Below, one piece after another: positions 35,866-44,783 of a stretch of DNA of 64,000 nucleotides (within the stretch, counting starts at the first letter, position 1; every line of letters begins with the position of its first letter). Origin of the DNA: Winogradskyella sp. PG-2 (GTDB taxonomy: Bacteria; Bacteroidota; Bacteroidia; Flavobacteriales; Flavobacteriaceae); assembly GCF_000828715.1 (NCBI RefSeq), contig NZ_AP014583.1, positions 742,001-806,000 on the forward strand, in the 5' to 3' direction. The position numbers and the translations under genes are program-made. Below the pieces are notes generated by a model. It saw nothing but the letters and a program-made list of their open reading frames with translations. It was not told the origin of the DNA and ran no database searches.

Positions 35866-36195
35866 TTAAACCTCTGGAGCTAGTTCTATTTCTAACTCAT
35901 TTAAAGTGTCTGAAATAGGAATTTGACAACTTAATCTACTATTATTTTTCACATTAAAAGCTTCGGCTAAAATAGCATCTTCTTCATCTTCCATACTACT
36001 CAATTGATGCTTAGAGTTGATATAACATTGACAAGATGCGCACATCGCCATACCTCCACAGATTCCAATTGTACCCTCTGGTGCTAACTCATAAGAACGT
36101 GCAACTTCCATTAAATTCATTGCCATATCGGTTGGTGCCGAAACGCTGTGTTTTTTTCCTTCTCTATCTGTGATATGTATGGTGACATCTTGCAT
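35866..36195 (-). CDS. 2Fe-2S ferredoxin
   Basis: The 109-residue protein is an adrenodoxin/plant-type ferredoxin with cluster ligands in GICGGMAMCASCQCYI and, distally, RLSCQIPIS. It carries electrons, probably from the adjacent reductase to the sulfite reductase at 38617-40710. It overlaps the reductase stop by one base (TAATG), so the two are cotranslated. It ends the sulfur operon on the minus strand. Confidence 0.9.
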   Translation of the reverse strand: MQDVTIHITDREGKKHSVSAPTDMAMNLMEVARSYELAPEGTIGICGGMAMCASCQCYINSKHQLSSMEDEEDAILAEAFNVKNNSRLSCQIPISDTLNELEIELAPEV

Positions 36196-37244
36196 TATAC
36201 TATAGCTTTTACAACGGCTTTTGGTGATTCTTTTCTTGTACCATCAAACCCATTAATTCCACTTACTGTGGTATATTTTAGAACAAATTTCTTACCCGGA
36301 TTTAATCGTTTGTATGCTGATTGACACATTAAAGTTGCTTCATGAAAACCACAAAGAATCAGTTTCAGTTTGCCTTCGTAGGTATTCACATCACCAATGG
36401 CATAAATACCTAGAATATTAGTCTGGTAATCTATAGTATCAACTTTTATAGCGTTCTTTTCAATCTCAAGTCCCCAATCACCAATTGGGCCTAATTTTGG
36501 TGATAAGCCAAAAAGTGGAATAAAAGCATCTGCATCTAAAACTTGTGTTGCACCATTTTTAGTAACCGAAACTCCTTCAATTTGAGTTTCGCCATGCAAA
36601 GCTGTAATCTCTGCTTGAGTAATTAGATTTATTTTGTTGAGCAATTTTAATTCTTGAACCTGCTCAACAGAATCTAAAGCGCCTCTAAATTCGTTTCGTC
36701 TATGCACCAAAGTGACTTCTGAAGCAACATCGGCAAGAAAAATACTCCAATCTAATGCTGAATCTCCACCACCAGCAATCACTACTTTCTTATTGCGATA
36801 TACTTCTGGATCCTTAATAAAATAAGCGACACCTTTGTCTTCGTAGTTTTCAATGCCTTGTAATTTAGGTTTTCTAGGTTCAAAACTTCCTAAACCACCA
36901 GCAATAGCGATAATTGGTGCATGGTGCTGAGTCCCTTTATTGGTCGTAACAATAAAGCTTCCATCTTCTTGCTTTTCTATAGTCTCAGCACGTTCTCCTA
37001 AGGTAAAACCTGGTTGAAATTGTTTCCCTTGCTCTAATAAATTAGACGTTAAATCACCAGCCAATATTTCTGGAAAACCTGGAATATCATAAATCGGTTT
37101 TTTAGGATATAATTCGGAACATTGACCACCAGGTTGAGGCAGTGCATCTATTAAATGGCACTTTAATTTCAGTAATCCTGCCTCAAACACGGTAAATAAT
37201 CCTGTTGGTCCTGCTCCTATAATGAGTATATCTGTTTTAATCAT
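36195..37244 (-). CDS. Thioredoxin-reductase-like ferredoxin:NAD(P)+ oxidoreductase
   Basis: The 349-residue flavoprotein has two dinucleotide-binding motifs: FAD site DILIIGAGPTGLFTVFEAG (GxGxxG, about 8-13) and NAD(P) site VVIAGGGDSALDWSIFLADVA (about 155-175), plus IYAIGDVNTYEGKLKLILCGFHEA at the FAD C-terminal contact. It lacks the CxxC of thioredoxin reductase, which fits a type 2 ferredoxin-NADP+ reductase. It forms an electron-transfer pair with the ferredoxin downstream. Confidence 0.9.
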   Translation of the reverse strand: MIKTDILIIGAGPTGLFTVFEAGLLKLKCHLIDALPQPGGQCSELYPKKPIYDIPGFPEILAGDLTSNLLEQGKQFQPGFTLGERAETIEKQEDGSFIVTTNKGTQHHAPIIAIAGGLGSFEPRKPKLQGIENYEDKGVAYFIKDPEVYRNKKVVIAGGGDSALDWSIFLADVASEVTLVHRRNEFRGALDSVEQVQELKLLNKINLITQAEITALHGETQIEGVSVTKNGATQVLDADAFIPLFGLSPKLGPIGDWGLEIEKNAIKVDTIDYQTNILGIYAIGDVNTYEGKLKLILCGFHEATLMCQSAYKRLNPGKKFVLKYTTVSGINGFDGTRKESPKAVVKAIV

Positions 37245-37248
37245 TTTT

Positions 37249-37827
37249 CTATATTTTTTCCACTAATCCTTTAGTGAATTCGTTTAATTTTTCGACTTTC
37301 TGTTCAAAGTCTCCTTTAATTGTTTTTCTATATATATTGAGATTCTTTACCAAATCATCTATGTTTTCTGGTATTACATCTTCAAAAAATTGCCGTAATC
37401 GCTTTGCTGTTGTAGGTGATTTGCCGTTAGTAGAAATAGCCACCTTAACGTTACCTTTAGTTACGATTCCTCCCATGTAAAAGTCACAATATGGTGGGTT
37501 ATCCGCTACATTTGCTAACTTATTTTGTGCTCTACAATCCTCATATATTTTGATATTCACTTCTGGTAAATCAGTTGTTGCAATAACAATATGATGCCCT
37601 TTTAAATAACCATTCTTGTAGGTATCTTCGATACGTTTTACGTTTCCTGAATTGGCAATTTTAATAGTTCCATCTCTATACATAGGTGACACCATAGTCA
37701 CATTAGCATCTGGACTAGACTTTAATAAAAATGTCAATTTTTCCTCTGCAACATAACCCCCACCAACAATTAAAACATTTAGATTTTTTACTTTTAGGAA
37801 GATTGGATATAGATTATTTCTTTCCAT
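37249..37827 (-). CDS. Precorrin-2 dehydrogenase / siroheme synthase N-terminal type
   Basis: The 192-residue protein matches the N-terminal half of CysG: NLYPIFLKVKNLNVLIVGGGYVAEEKLTFLLKSS, with an NAD-binding GGGxxA, then VIATTDLPEVNIKIYEDC and NKLANVADNPPYCDFYMGGIVTKGNVKVAISTNGKSPTTAKRLRQFFED. It oxidises precorrin-2 to sirohydrochlorin and may chelate iron to give siroheme, the cofactor of the sulfite reductase. The methyltransferase half is a separate gene 2 bases upstream, so CysG is split here. Confidence 0.9.
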   Translation of the reverse strand: MERNNLYPIFLKVKNLNVLIVGGGYVAEEKLTFLLKSSPDANVTMVSPMYRDGTIKIANSGNVKRIEDTYKNGYLKGHHIVIATTDLPEVNIKIYEDCRAQNKLANVADNPPYCDFYMGGIVTKGNVKVAISTNGKSPTTAKRLRQFFEDVIPENIDDLVKNLNIYRKTIKGDFEQKVEKLNEFTKGLVEKI

Positions 37828-37829
37828 TA

Positions 37830-38609
37830 TTAAGCAATGTATTTTCTTGAATTCTTCATTGCCAAATCCGCTTTAGCATAAATATCTGTGAGGTCTACAC
37901 GTTGATTTACAACCTCTCCAATAATGATAATTGCTGGATTAGATAATTGTTTTTCTTCTACAATAGATTCGATATTCGAAATTATTCCGATTCCAACATT
38001 ATGATCTATTCTTGTACCATTTTGAATAATGGCCACAGCAGTTTTAGACTTTCCTTCTTTAGAAAAAATTTGAACAATTTCTGATAGCTTACTCATTCCC
38101 ATTAAAATCACAACAGTTGCAGTTGATTTCACTGCTAATGCAACATCACTAGAGATTTTATGAGATTTGGTTGTACCTGTAATAACCCAAAAGCTTTCTG
38201 AAGCATTACGTTTAGTTAAAGGAATACCTTGATAAGCTGGCACAGCAGCACATGACGAAATCCCTGGTACTACAGCTACTTCAATAGCATAGTCTTTAGC
38301 ATATTCCAACTCCTCGGCTCCACGCCCAAATATAAATGGATCTCCCCCTTTAAGTCGTACTACATGTCCGCATCTTAATGCACGTTCTACAATTAAATCA
38401 TTGATTTGACTTTGCTGATACGCATAGCAACCTTTACGTTTACCAACAAATATTTTTTCTGCTTTTGGTGATGCATACTGCAATAATTCTTCGTTTGTTA
38501 GCGCATCAAATAAAATAACATCTGCAGATGCTATAGCCTTGATTGCCTTTAAGGTGATTAAATCTGCATCACCTGGACCTGCTCCTACTACTGTTAATCT
38601 TGGTGTCAT
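37830..38609 (-). CDS. cobA: Uroporphyrinogen-III C-methyltransferase
   Basis: The enzyme methylates uroporphyrinogen III twice with SAM to give precorrin-2, the first step of siroheme synthesis. The 259-residue protein has LTVVGAGPGDADLITLKAIKAI at the start (GxGxG motif), ADVILFDALTNEELL, the signature VRLKGGDPFIFGRGAEEL, VVPGISSCAAVPAYQGIPLTKR and VVILMGMSKL. It lies 7 bases after the sulfite reductase and 2 bases before the dehydrogenase. Confidence 0.93.
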   Translation of the reverse strand: MTPRLTVVGAGPGDADLITLKAIKAIASADVILFDALTNEELLQYASPKAEKIFVGKRKGCYAYQQSQINDLIVERALRCGHVVRLKGGDPFIFGRGAEELEYAKDYAIEVAVVPGISSCAAVPAYQGIPLTKRNASESFWVITGTTKSHKISSDVALAVKSTATVVILMGMSKLSEIVQIFSKEGKSKTAVAIIQNGTRIDHNVGIGIISNIESIVEEKQLSNPAIIIIGEVVNQRVDLTDIYAKADLAMKNSRKYIA

Positions 38610-38616
38610 ATTTTTT

Positions 38617-40710
38617 TTAGCTTTTTATAGCAACTTGTAATTCTCTATATGCCCTTAAGTGCTTTAAAAATTGCATTGCTACATTTATATAATTATTGGC
38701 AAAATCTTTTGAAGGTGGATATACTTTAATTTGATAGATAACATCAGAAAATGACGTTCCTAAATCAATTTTTTTGTTCTCCACAAAAAGTTCATCGAAT
38801 TGTTTAATGATACTAGCCTGAGTGTTGGTCTTTATATTTTCTGAAAGTAAAATAGCTTTAGCTGAATTTACCATTGAGCGATACGCTTCATAAATGGCAC
38901 CTGAATAGACTTTATTATTAAAAGCTTCTTTTGCTTCAGCAATTTTCTCATCACTTTCTAAAAAAAGTGTTGCTATTAAATCGATAACAACTCCTGCACA
39001 CTCACCTATTCCTATAGCTTTTACATATTGCTCTTCTGTTCCCCAATCAATAAAATCTTCTTGAGTAAGATTGTCAATACTAGATAGATCTGTGAGTAAC
39101 TGATAGAAATACTTTTCACCTTTTTCCTTATAGTAATCGACAAATAATTTTCCTTTTGAATTGGATTCAAAATCATTTAAAATTCTACGTAAAGCTTCTG
39201 GTCCTCTTCGACTCGGAATTTTAACCACTTTATCAGCGAAATAAGCACTTCCATTTCCTAAGTTACCTCCACCTAAAAGCACTTGTAATGCTGGCAAAAC
39301 TAATTTATCTTTAGTACGAATAGACATCCCTTGAAAACCAATATTTGCCATATTGTGTTGTCCACAAGCATTCATACATCCACTAATTTTAATTACTAGA
39401 TCTTGATTGCTTAAATATTGAGGATACTCCGCCTTAATCACGCGTTCTAGTTCTTCAGCGATCCCAGTACTGCTCGCTATCCCCAAATTACAAGTATCAG
39501 TACCAGGACATGCTGTGATATCTACGGCTTTGTTATAGCCTGCTTCTACAAAACCTAACTTTTCTAATTCTGTATAGAAAAAGGGAAGTAAATCTTCCTT
39601 AACAAAAGGGATTAAAATATTTTGACGCAAACTCAGTCTAATTTCACCTGCTGCGTAATTCTCTACTAAATCTGCCAATAAACGTGCTTTATCCGTATAG
39701 AAATCGCCTAATAGAACTTTGATTCCGATAGCGAAGTAACCTTTTTGTTTTTGGGCAATAAGGTTTGTAGACTTCCACAAATGGTAAGCTTCTTTATTCT
39801 GAATTTCTACTTTTGGATTTTCTACTAAAACTGGTGTTGAAGCTGTATAATTTGCTTCATCTATGGTTACAGTTTTGTATTCAATTGCATTTTGCTCTTC
39901 TTCTACTAAAACTTTAAAAGCGTCTAATCCAATATCTTTTAATAAGAATTTAAGTCGGGCTTTAGCTCTACTTTTTCTTTCGCCATAGCGATCAAAAACT
40001 CTTAATACACCTTCCATCAATGGAATTATTTTATCAGATGGTAAAAACTCGTAAAACAAATCTGCATGTCTTGGCTGAGAACCTAAGCCACCACCTAACA
40101 TTACTTTAAAACCTTTTACTCCATTTTTAATTTTAGCAATAAAACCTAAATCGTGCATATACGACAAACCGGTGTCTTCGTCTGTTCCTGAAAAGGATAC
40201 TTTAAATTTTCTACCCATTTCTTGACAGATAGGGTTTCTTAAAAAGAATTTAAATAATGCATCTGCGTAAGAAGAAACATCAAATGGCTCATTGACATCA
40301 ATACCTGCAGTTTCACTTGCAGTAACATTTCTTACTGTATTTCCACAAGCCTCTCTTAGCGTGACATTATCGCGTTCTAACTCAGCCCACAATTCTGGAG
40401 TTCTATTTAAATCCACATAATGAATTTGAATATCTTGACGCGTTGTAATATGCAAACGGCTTCTTGAATATTCATCTGAAACCTCAGAAATACGGTGCAA
40501 TTGATGACTCAATACTTTACCATAAGGCAATTTAATTCTGATCATCTGTACTCCTTCTTGGCGTTGACCATAAACTCCTCTTGCTAAACGAAGACTTCTA
40601 AATTTTTCTTCATCTATTTTTCCATTACGAAAAAGCTCAATTTTATTAGCTAATTCAAGGATATCCTTTTCTACTATTGGACTTTCTAATTCTGTTCTAA
40701 AACTTTGCAT
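38617..40710 (-). CDS. Sulfite/nitrite reductase (siroheme) with C-terminal HEPN-like domain
   Basis: The 697-residue protein reduces sulfite to sulfide (or nitrite to ammonia) with siroheme and a 4Fe-4S cluster. Two halves of the reductase repeat are seen, with RLHITTRQDIQIHYV and RLSLRQNILIPFV as the siroheme-binding strands and the cluster ligands in TACPGTDTCNLGI and SGCMNACGQHNMANIGFQG. Residues of about 600-697 form an extra helical domain (EAKEAFNNKVYSGAIYEAYRSMVNSAKAILL) that looks like HEPN. Neighbouring PAPS reductase, siroheme and ferredoxin genes favour a sulfite role. A degenerate copy of the operator at 41686-41708 precedes it. Confidence 0.9.
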   Translation of the reverse strand: MQSFRTELESPIVEKDILELANKIELFRNGKIDEEKFRSLRLARGVYGQRQEGVQMIRIKLPYGKVLSHQLHRISEVSDEYSRSRLHITTRQDIQIHYVDLNRTPELWAELERDNVTLREACGNTVRNVTASETAGIDVNEPFDVSSYADALFKFFLRNPICQEMGRKFKVSFSGTDEDTGLSYMHDLGFIAKIKNGVKGFKVMLGGGLGSQPRHADLFYEFLPSDKIIPLMEGVLRVFDRYGERKSRAKARLKFLLKDIGLDAFKVLVEEEQNAIEYKTVTIDEANYTASTPVLVENPKVEIQNKEAYHLWKSTNLIAQKQKGYFAIGIKVLLGDFYTDKARLLADLVENYAAGEIRLSLRQNILIPFVKEDLLPFFYTELEKLGFVEAGYNKAVDITACPGTDTCNLGIASSTGIAEELERVIKAEYPQYLSNQDLVIKISGCMNACGQHNMANIGFQGMSIRTKDKLVLPALQVLLGGGNLGNGSAYFADKVVKIPSRRGPEALRRILNDFESNSKGKLFVDYYKEKGEKYFYQLLTDLSSIDNLTQEDFIDWGTEEQYVKAIGIGECAGVVIDLIATLFLESDEKIAEAKEAFNNKVYSGAIYEAYRSMVNSAKAILLSENIKTNTQASIIKQFDELFVENKKIDLGTSFSDVIYQIKVYPPSKDFANNYINVAMQFLKHLRAYRELQVAIKS

Positions 40711-40721
40711 TATATTATATT

Positions 40722-40744
40722 ATTCCTATAGATTTAATAGATTT
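40722..40744 (-). promoter_or_regulatory. Degenerate second copy of the Rrf2-type operator
   Basis: ATTCCTAT-A-GA-T-TTA-A-TAG at 40722-40738 matches the operator at 41686-41708 at about 16 of 23 positions; the left half-site is kept and the right one is weak. It lies 12 bases before the sulfite reductase start, in the 76-base gap after the PAPS reductase. Confidence 0.4.
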
Positions 40745-40786
40745 TATAAAAAAACAATTTATTTACTAATGATTATTATTTAAGTA

Positions 40787-41401
40787 TTACTGAAGATGGA
40801 TACCACACTCTCTATTAAGTAAGGCTTTTATAGAATCGAAATAATAGCTATTTTTCTCCAATTGATTTTCCTCTATATACCTGTCTAATTCAGCATCACT
40901 CCAATAGTAAAATGGACTCACTTTAAGAATACCATCTTTACTATAACTTAAAATATCTTTCTTGTCTCTATATTCTGTCTGCCTCACCCTAATATTTGTA
41001 AACCATATATCTGGATCCTGTTCTTTTAATGCTCGTCTAAAAGGTTCTAATTTTACGGCCTCTGAAAAAATGGCATGATTATCATCTTCTAAACTTGGTA
41101 ATCCAATTGAAGCGTCAATTTCTTCTTTACTATATAAAGATTGGTATTTAAGAATATTGAGATTGTATTTCTTTATTAATTTTGAAGCATGCTCATATGT
41201 GCTTGGTTGATTATATAAAGTATCACACCAAACGACTCTTATTCCCTTGTCTATCTTAGACATTGTACTCAATAATACTGAAGAGTAAATACCAAAACTT
41301 GTTGTTACAATTCTATTATCAGATAAACTTAATGCCCACTCAGCAATTTCATTAGGTTTTTTATCTCTAAGCTTTTTGTTCCAAAAATCTATATCTATCA
41401 T
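40787..41401 (-). CDS. cysH: Phosphoadenylyl-sulfate reductase
   Basis: CysH reduces PAPS (or APS) to sulfite with a thiol donor. The protein has about 204 residues from the ATG at 41401 (the frame extends to 41410). Motifs: VTTSFGIYSSVLL (PP-loop region), IRVVWCDTLYNQPSTYEHA, KLEPFRRALKEQDPDIWFTNIRVRQTEYR, LKVSPFYYWSDAELDRYIEEN and the catalytic RECGIHLQ at the C-terminus. The paired Cys needed for a 4Fe-4S cluster in APS reductases is absent, so PAPS is the more likely substrate. The start overlaps the upstream stop as ATGA. cysD and cysN, which usually follow, are missing here. Confidence 0.88.
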   Translation of the reverse strand: MIDIDFWNKKLRDKKPNEIAEWALSLSDNRIVTTSFGIYSSVLLSTMSKIDKGIRVVWCDTLYNQPSTYEHASKLIKKYNLNILKYQSLYSKEEIDASIGLPSLEDDNHAIFSEAVKLEPFRRALKEQDPDIWFTNIRVRQTEYRDKKDILSYSKDGILKVSPFYYWSDAELDRYIEENQLEKNSYYFDSIKALLNRECGIHLQ

Positions 41402-41658
41402 TTTCCCCATTTAATATTATTCCACGCGCGTTCGTGAAAGAAATAAAGCGCCATTTTAGAAACTAATTCTATGCCTCCTATAGAGAAAGCCAAAGCCATT
41501 GTACCTGTAATGATATACGAAATAGTCACTGTAGCCAAGGTACCGACAACACGCCAACTAATTGTTTTCACTATACTCCTCTTAATATTCTCTTGAGTTG
41601 CTAAAGAATCCTTTTCTTCTTTTTCAACACTTAAATCTGACTGAATTACACTATCCAT
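41398..41658 (-). CDS. DUF2061 membrane protein
   Basis: The 86-residue protein has a charged N-terminal part (about 1-27) and the DUF2061 pattern RSIVKTISWRVVGTLATVTISYIITGTMALAFSIGGIELVSKMALYFFHERAWNNIKWG, with two membrane segments. The function is unknown, but the gene is commonly linked with sulfate assimilation in flavobacteria and is the first gene of this operon, after the operator. It overlaps cysH. Confidence 0.85.
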   Translation of the reverse strand: MDSVIQSDLSVEKEEKDSLATQENIKRSIVKTISWRVVGTLATVTISYIITGTMALAFSIGGIELVSKMALYFFHERAWNNIKWGK

Positions 41659-41685
41659 AATTATGTTGTCATTTTTTAATCTTTT

Positions 41686-41708
41686 ATTCCTATCGACTTA
41701 GTAGGAAT
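41686..41708 (-). promoter_or_regulatory. Palindromic operator (probable Rrf2 site) at the sulfur-operon promoter
   Basis: ATTCCTA (41686-41692) and TAGGAAT (41702-41708) form a perfect 7-bp inverted repeat around 9 bases. It covers the expected transcription start of the promoter at 41712-41719, the right place for a repressor. The adjacent Rrf2-family gene makes that protein the likely ligand. Confidence 0.6.
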
Positions 41709-41711
41709 ATG

Positions 41712-41719
41712 CAAACATA
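41712..41719 (-). promoter_or_regulatory. Promoter -7 element of the sulfur operon
   Basis: TATGTTTG on the minus strand matches TAnnTTTG exactly, 54 bases before the DUF2061 start at 41658. No good -33 TTG is seen, which would fit an activator- or repressor-dependent promoter. Confidence 0.55.
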
Positions 41720-41783
41720 AATATTATTTTAGAATAAGAAAGTATTTATTTCGAAAAAATTAACATAAGAAATTGAGAATATG

Positions 41784-42194
41784 CTAATTAGATAAATCAG
41801 CCAAAGTAGTATTGCGAAATATATCTAATGTATTATCACGTACTTGAAGCATTAAATTATGCACTGCGCAAACATTTTCATCAGGACAGTCGTCACACTT
41901 TTCATAGAAATTCAAGCTCACACAAGGTACCATAGCTATTGGTCCTTCTAAAAGTCGCATTACAGTTGTCATAGGAATATCTTTTGGTTCTTTCAATAAA
42001 TAATAACCGCCTCCTTTACCTTTTTTTGATCCTAAAACACCATTTTTTCTTAAAGTTAATAAGATACTTTCTAAAAACTTACGTGAAATATTTTCAGACT
42101 TGGATATTGAAGAAATCTGTATAGGGTTTCTATCTTTCTGTTTTGCTAAATAGACTAAAGCCTTTATACCGTATTTTGTTTTTTTTGATAGCAT
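41784..42194 (-). CDS. Rrf2-family transcriptional regulator
   Basis: The 136-residue protein has an N-terminal winged helix (MLSKKTKYGIKALVYLAKQKDRNPIQISSISKSENISRKFLESILLTLRKNGVLGSKKGKGGGYYLLKEP) and a Cys-rich C-terminal part (PCVSLNFYEKCDDCPDENVCAVH: four Cys after PC, spacing different from IscR). The layout fits either a CymR-like sulfur regulator or an Fe-S sensor. The position directly upstream of the sulfur operon and the palindrome between them suggest it controls that operon, probably as a repressor. Confidence 0.88.
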   Translation of the reverse strand: MLSKKTKYGIKALVYLAKQKDRNPIQISSISKSENISRKFLESILLTLRKNGVLGSKKGKGGGYYLLKEPKDIPMTTVMRLLEGPIAMVPCVSLNFYEKCDDCPDENVCAVHNLMLQVRDNTLDIFRNTTLADLSN

Positions 42195-42227
42195 TACTCT
42201 ATTATTAAATGTTTCAAATATTATATA

Positions 42228-43372
42228 TTAATTTGTATGTGTTTTATCTAAAGCGTAAAACGTCACTTGAGCATAATCATCTCCTGTGTTATTTAAGTGA
42301 TATAATCCAGCTTTAAAATACATATACTGACCACCAACATTGAAACCACTATTAAACATGTTAACCGTTTGAACAACATCATCTTTTCCTTCTCTTAGTA
42401 TTGTACAAGTTAAAATATCACCAATAACTTTAATCGTATAGCTAAATTTTTCATTGAGCGCTCTTCCATCTGAAGGATTATCAGCACTATTACTCCTAGA
42501 GCCTATCATTTCGCACCATTGTTCATCACCATTTCCATCTGTTGGTTCGTGAGCAAAATATATAGAACCTAATGAATTATTAGGTAATTTTCTGTAATAT
42601 ATACGAATTGGCTCGTCGCTATTAGCATGTATTTGTCAAATTACTAAACGTCCAACATGACTATTACTTCCTGTTGTTGTTACATGATTAACTACAAGAG
42701 TAGCATTCATTTCACCGTCATAACCAGCAGCAGCATTTATATCTGAGGCTGGAGCCGAACCAAAAACCCCATTATTTCCATTAACCCCTTGTGTACTAAT
42801 ACTCGTATTTGTTCCTCTAAACATTTCACGTAACTCTACTCTAGTATATACTGTATTTGCAGACGTTGTAAAGCCATCTATAGGACATTTAAAAACCATT
42901 CCTCCATCATCCCCTAAAAAAAATAATTGCTATTTTCATAACCAGCATTGATTTCAGAAACAGATATAGTTTTAGAAAAACCACTTCCATTATTCTCTGG
43001 TGTTTTTAATTTCCATGTAGATAAATCAAAATTTTGTGATGGTGTTTTATTTGGGTCTAACTCACCTGAATTTTCTTCGCCTGCTGCTTGTGTAATTGTT
43101 AAGGTTTTTGAAATACTACAACCTGTAACAGTTATTGTTCCATCATTTGTTCCATAAGTTGGTGAAAGCGTAATCCAAGTATTAGTATTACTGACATACC
43201 AATATAAATTCGCAGTTACTGAAACTGTTTGTGATTCTTGGTTTGCAGAAAATTCTGTAATTGAAGATAGACTTAAGCTATCTTGTTGCCCTCCTTCATT
43301 GGAATCGTCAGAACTACAACTAAATAGAACTATAAAAACTAAAAACGTAAAAACAATGTTTAATAATTTCAT
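42228..43372 (-). pseudogene. Alginate lyase (PL7-type) lipoprotein, broken by a frameshift and a stop
   Basis: The remains encode a lipoprotein signal (VFTFLVFIVLFSCSSDD), a BACON-like domain (about 27-115; NTWITLSPTYGTNDGTITVT), and a PL7 alginate-lyase domain with YTRVELREM, QIHANSDEP and YFKAGLYHLNN, the three catalytic-region motifs. Two lesions are seen. An 8-base T run (minus strand, 42916-42923) lacks one base relative to a frame reading NYFF-LGDDGGMVF, which shifts the frame. A TGA at 42634-42636 replaces one codon before QIHAN, where Gly (GGA, one change) is expected. Three open pieces remain. The first lesion could be a sequencing or slippage error; the second makes a functional protein unlikely. 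Confidence 0.8.
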
Positions 43373-43474
43373 ATGTCTATAAATTCTTTTTTTACAAAAA
43401 TAACAAAAATCGAGTATGAAAATATAAGTAGAAATCAAAAGCCAGAAACTGTTGTTTTATAGTATATAAATATA

Positions 43475-44644
43475 TTAATTTTCTAATGCTTGTTTTAAAT
43501 CCCCAATAATATCATCTATATGTTCTAAACCAACCGAAACTCTAATAAGTCCACTAGTAATTCCTGTAATTAAACGATCTTCTTCAGATAATTTTGCATG
43601 TGTCGTAGATGCTGGATGTGTTACGATACTTCTTGTATCACCTAAATTAGCAGATAAAGACAATAGTTTAATTGTATTTAAAAAATTTCTTCCGGCATCA
43701 ATACCACCTTTAATTTCAAAAGCCACAATATTACCGCCTAATTTCATTTGCTTTTTAGCCAGTTTATATTGAGGGTGAGATTTTAAAAATGGGTATTTCA
43801 CAAAATTCACATGATCATTTGATTCTAAAAATTCCGCCACATTTAATGCATTATCACAATGCATATTTATTCTAGCTGGCAAAGTTTCTAAACTCTTAGA
43901 CAAGACCCAAGCATTAAAGGGTGACAAAGCCGGACCTGTATTTCTAGAAAATAAATAAATCTTTTGAATTAAATCTGAATTTCCAACGGTTACACCTCCA
44001 AGAACTCTACCTTGTCCATCTATTAATTTTGTAGCTGAATGAATAACTAGATCAGCACCAAACTTTATAGGTTGTTGGAGATAAGGTGTCGCGAAACAAT
44101 TATCAACTAGGAAAATAAGGTTATGCTTCTTAGCAATACTACCCAGTAGCTCTAAATCTAAAATATCTACAGCCGGATTTGTTGGGCTTTCCGTATACAA
44201 TATTTTCGTATTGGGCTGTATTAAACTTTCAATTTTGTCTATTTCATCTATCTTAAAAGAGCTTGTTGAAATATTCCATTTTGGTAAAATGTTATTAAAC
44301 ATAGTCTGGGTAGAACCAAAAATACTCCGCGAAAACACAATATGATCTCCTGAGTTGAGTAAAGCTGCAAAAGTTGAAAACACAGCAGACATACCAGATG
44401 CAAAGGCATAACCTTGTTCGGCACCTTCCATCTTACAGATCTTATCTATAAACTCTGATGTATTGGGATTAGAATAGCGACTATAAATGTTACGCACTTT
44501 CTCATCGGCAAACGATGCTCTCATATCTTCAGCATCTTCAAATACATAACTTGATGTAAGATATAAGGGGTTAGAATGTTCTAAAAATTGAGAACGTTCA
44601 ATTTGTGTTCGGATGGCTTGTGTTTCTATGTGTTTAGAACTCAT
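43475..44644 (-). CDS. metZ: O-succinylhomoserine sulfhydrylase (trans-sulfuration family)
   Basis: The 389-residue PLP enzyme makes homocysteine from an activated homoserine and sulfide. Family motifs: NPLYLTSSYVFEDAEDM, RYSNPNTSEFIDKICKMEGAE, FASGMSAVFSTFAAL, DNCFATPYLQQPIKFGADLVIHSATKLIDGQGR with the PLP lysine at about residue 205, and the C-terminal SVGLEHIDDIIGDLKQAL. MetZ and cystathionine gamma-synthase (MetB) look alike; the neighbouring sulfide-producing operon favours direct sulfhydrylation. It is preceded by a SAM-I riboswitch (44784-44869). Confidence 0.88.
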   Translation of the reverse strand: MSSKHIETQAIRTQIERSQFLEHSNPLYLTSSYVFEDAEDMRASFADEKVRNIYSRYSNPNTSEFIDKICKMEGAEQGYAFASGMSAVFSTFAALLNSGDHIVFSRSIFGSTQTMFNNILPKWNISTSSFKIDEIDKIESLIQPNTKILYTESPTNPAVDILDLELLGSIAKKHNLIFLVDNCFATPYLQQPIKFGADLVIHSATKLIDGQGRVLGGVTVGNSDLIQKIYLFSRNTGPALSPFNAWVLSKSLETLPARINMHCDNALNVAEFLESNDHVNFVKYPFLKSHPQYKLAKKQMKLGGNIVAFEIKGGIDAGRNFLNTIKLLSLSANLGDTRSIVTHPASTTHAKLSEEDRLITGITSGLIRVSVGLEHIDDIIGDLKQALEN

Positions 44645-44783
44645 TTTTCTTGTATTTATTATAAAGTCAATTCAACCTCAATTATAGGTTTATTCATTAG
44701 AAAAATGTCATTGCAAAAACGTAATCAGAGTGATTTTGATTCGTTTAGTTATCTATCTAGTTTTAAATAAATGAATAAAAAAC

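Noticed and set aside
42228..42899. Two separate small genes of 93 and 87 codons
   Set aside because: They are pieces of the PL7 alginate lyase; neither has its own start context.
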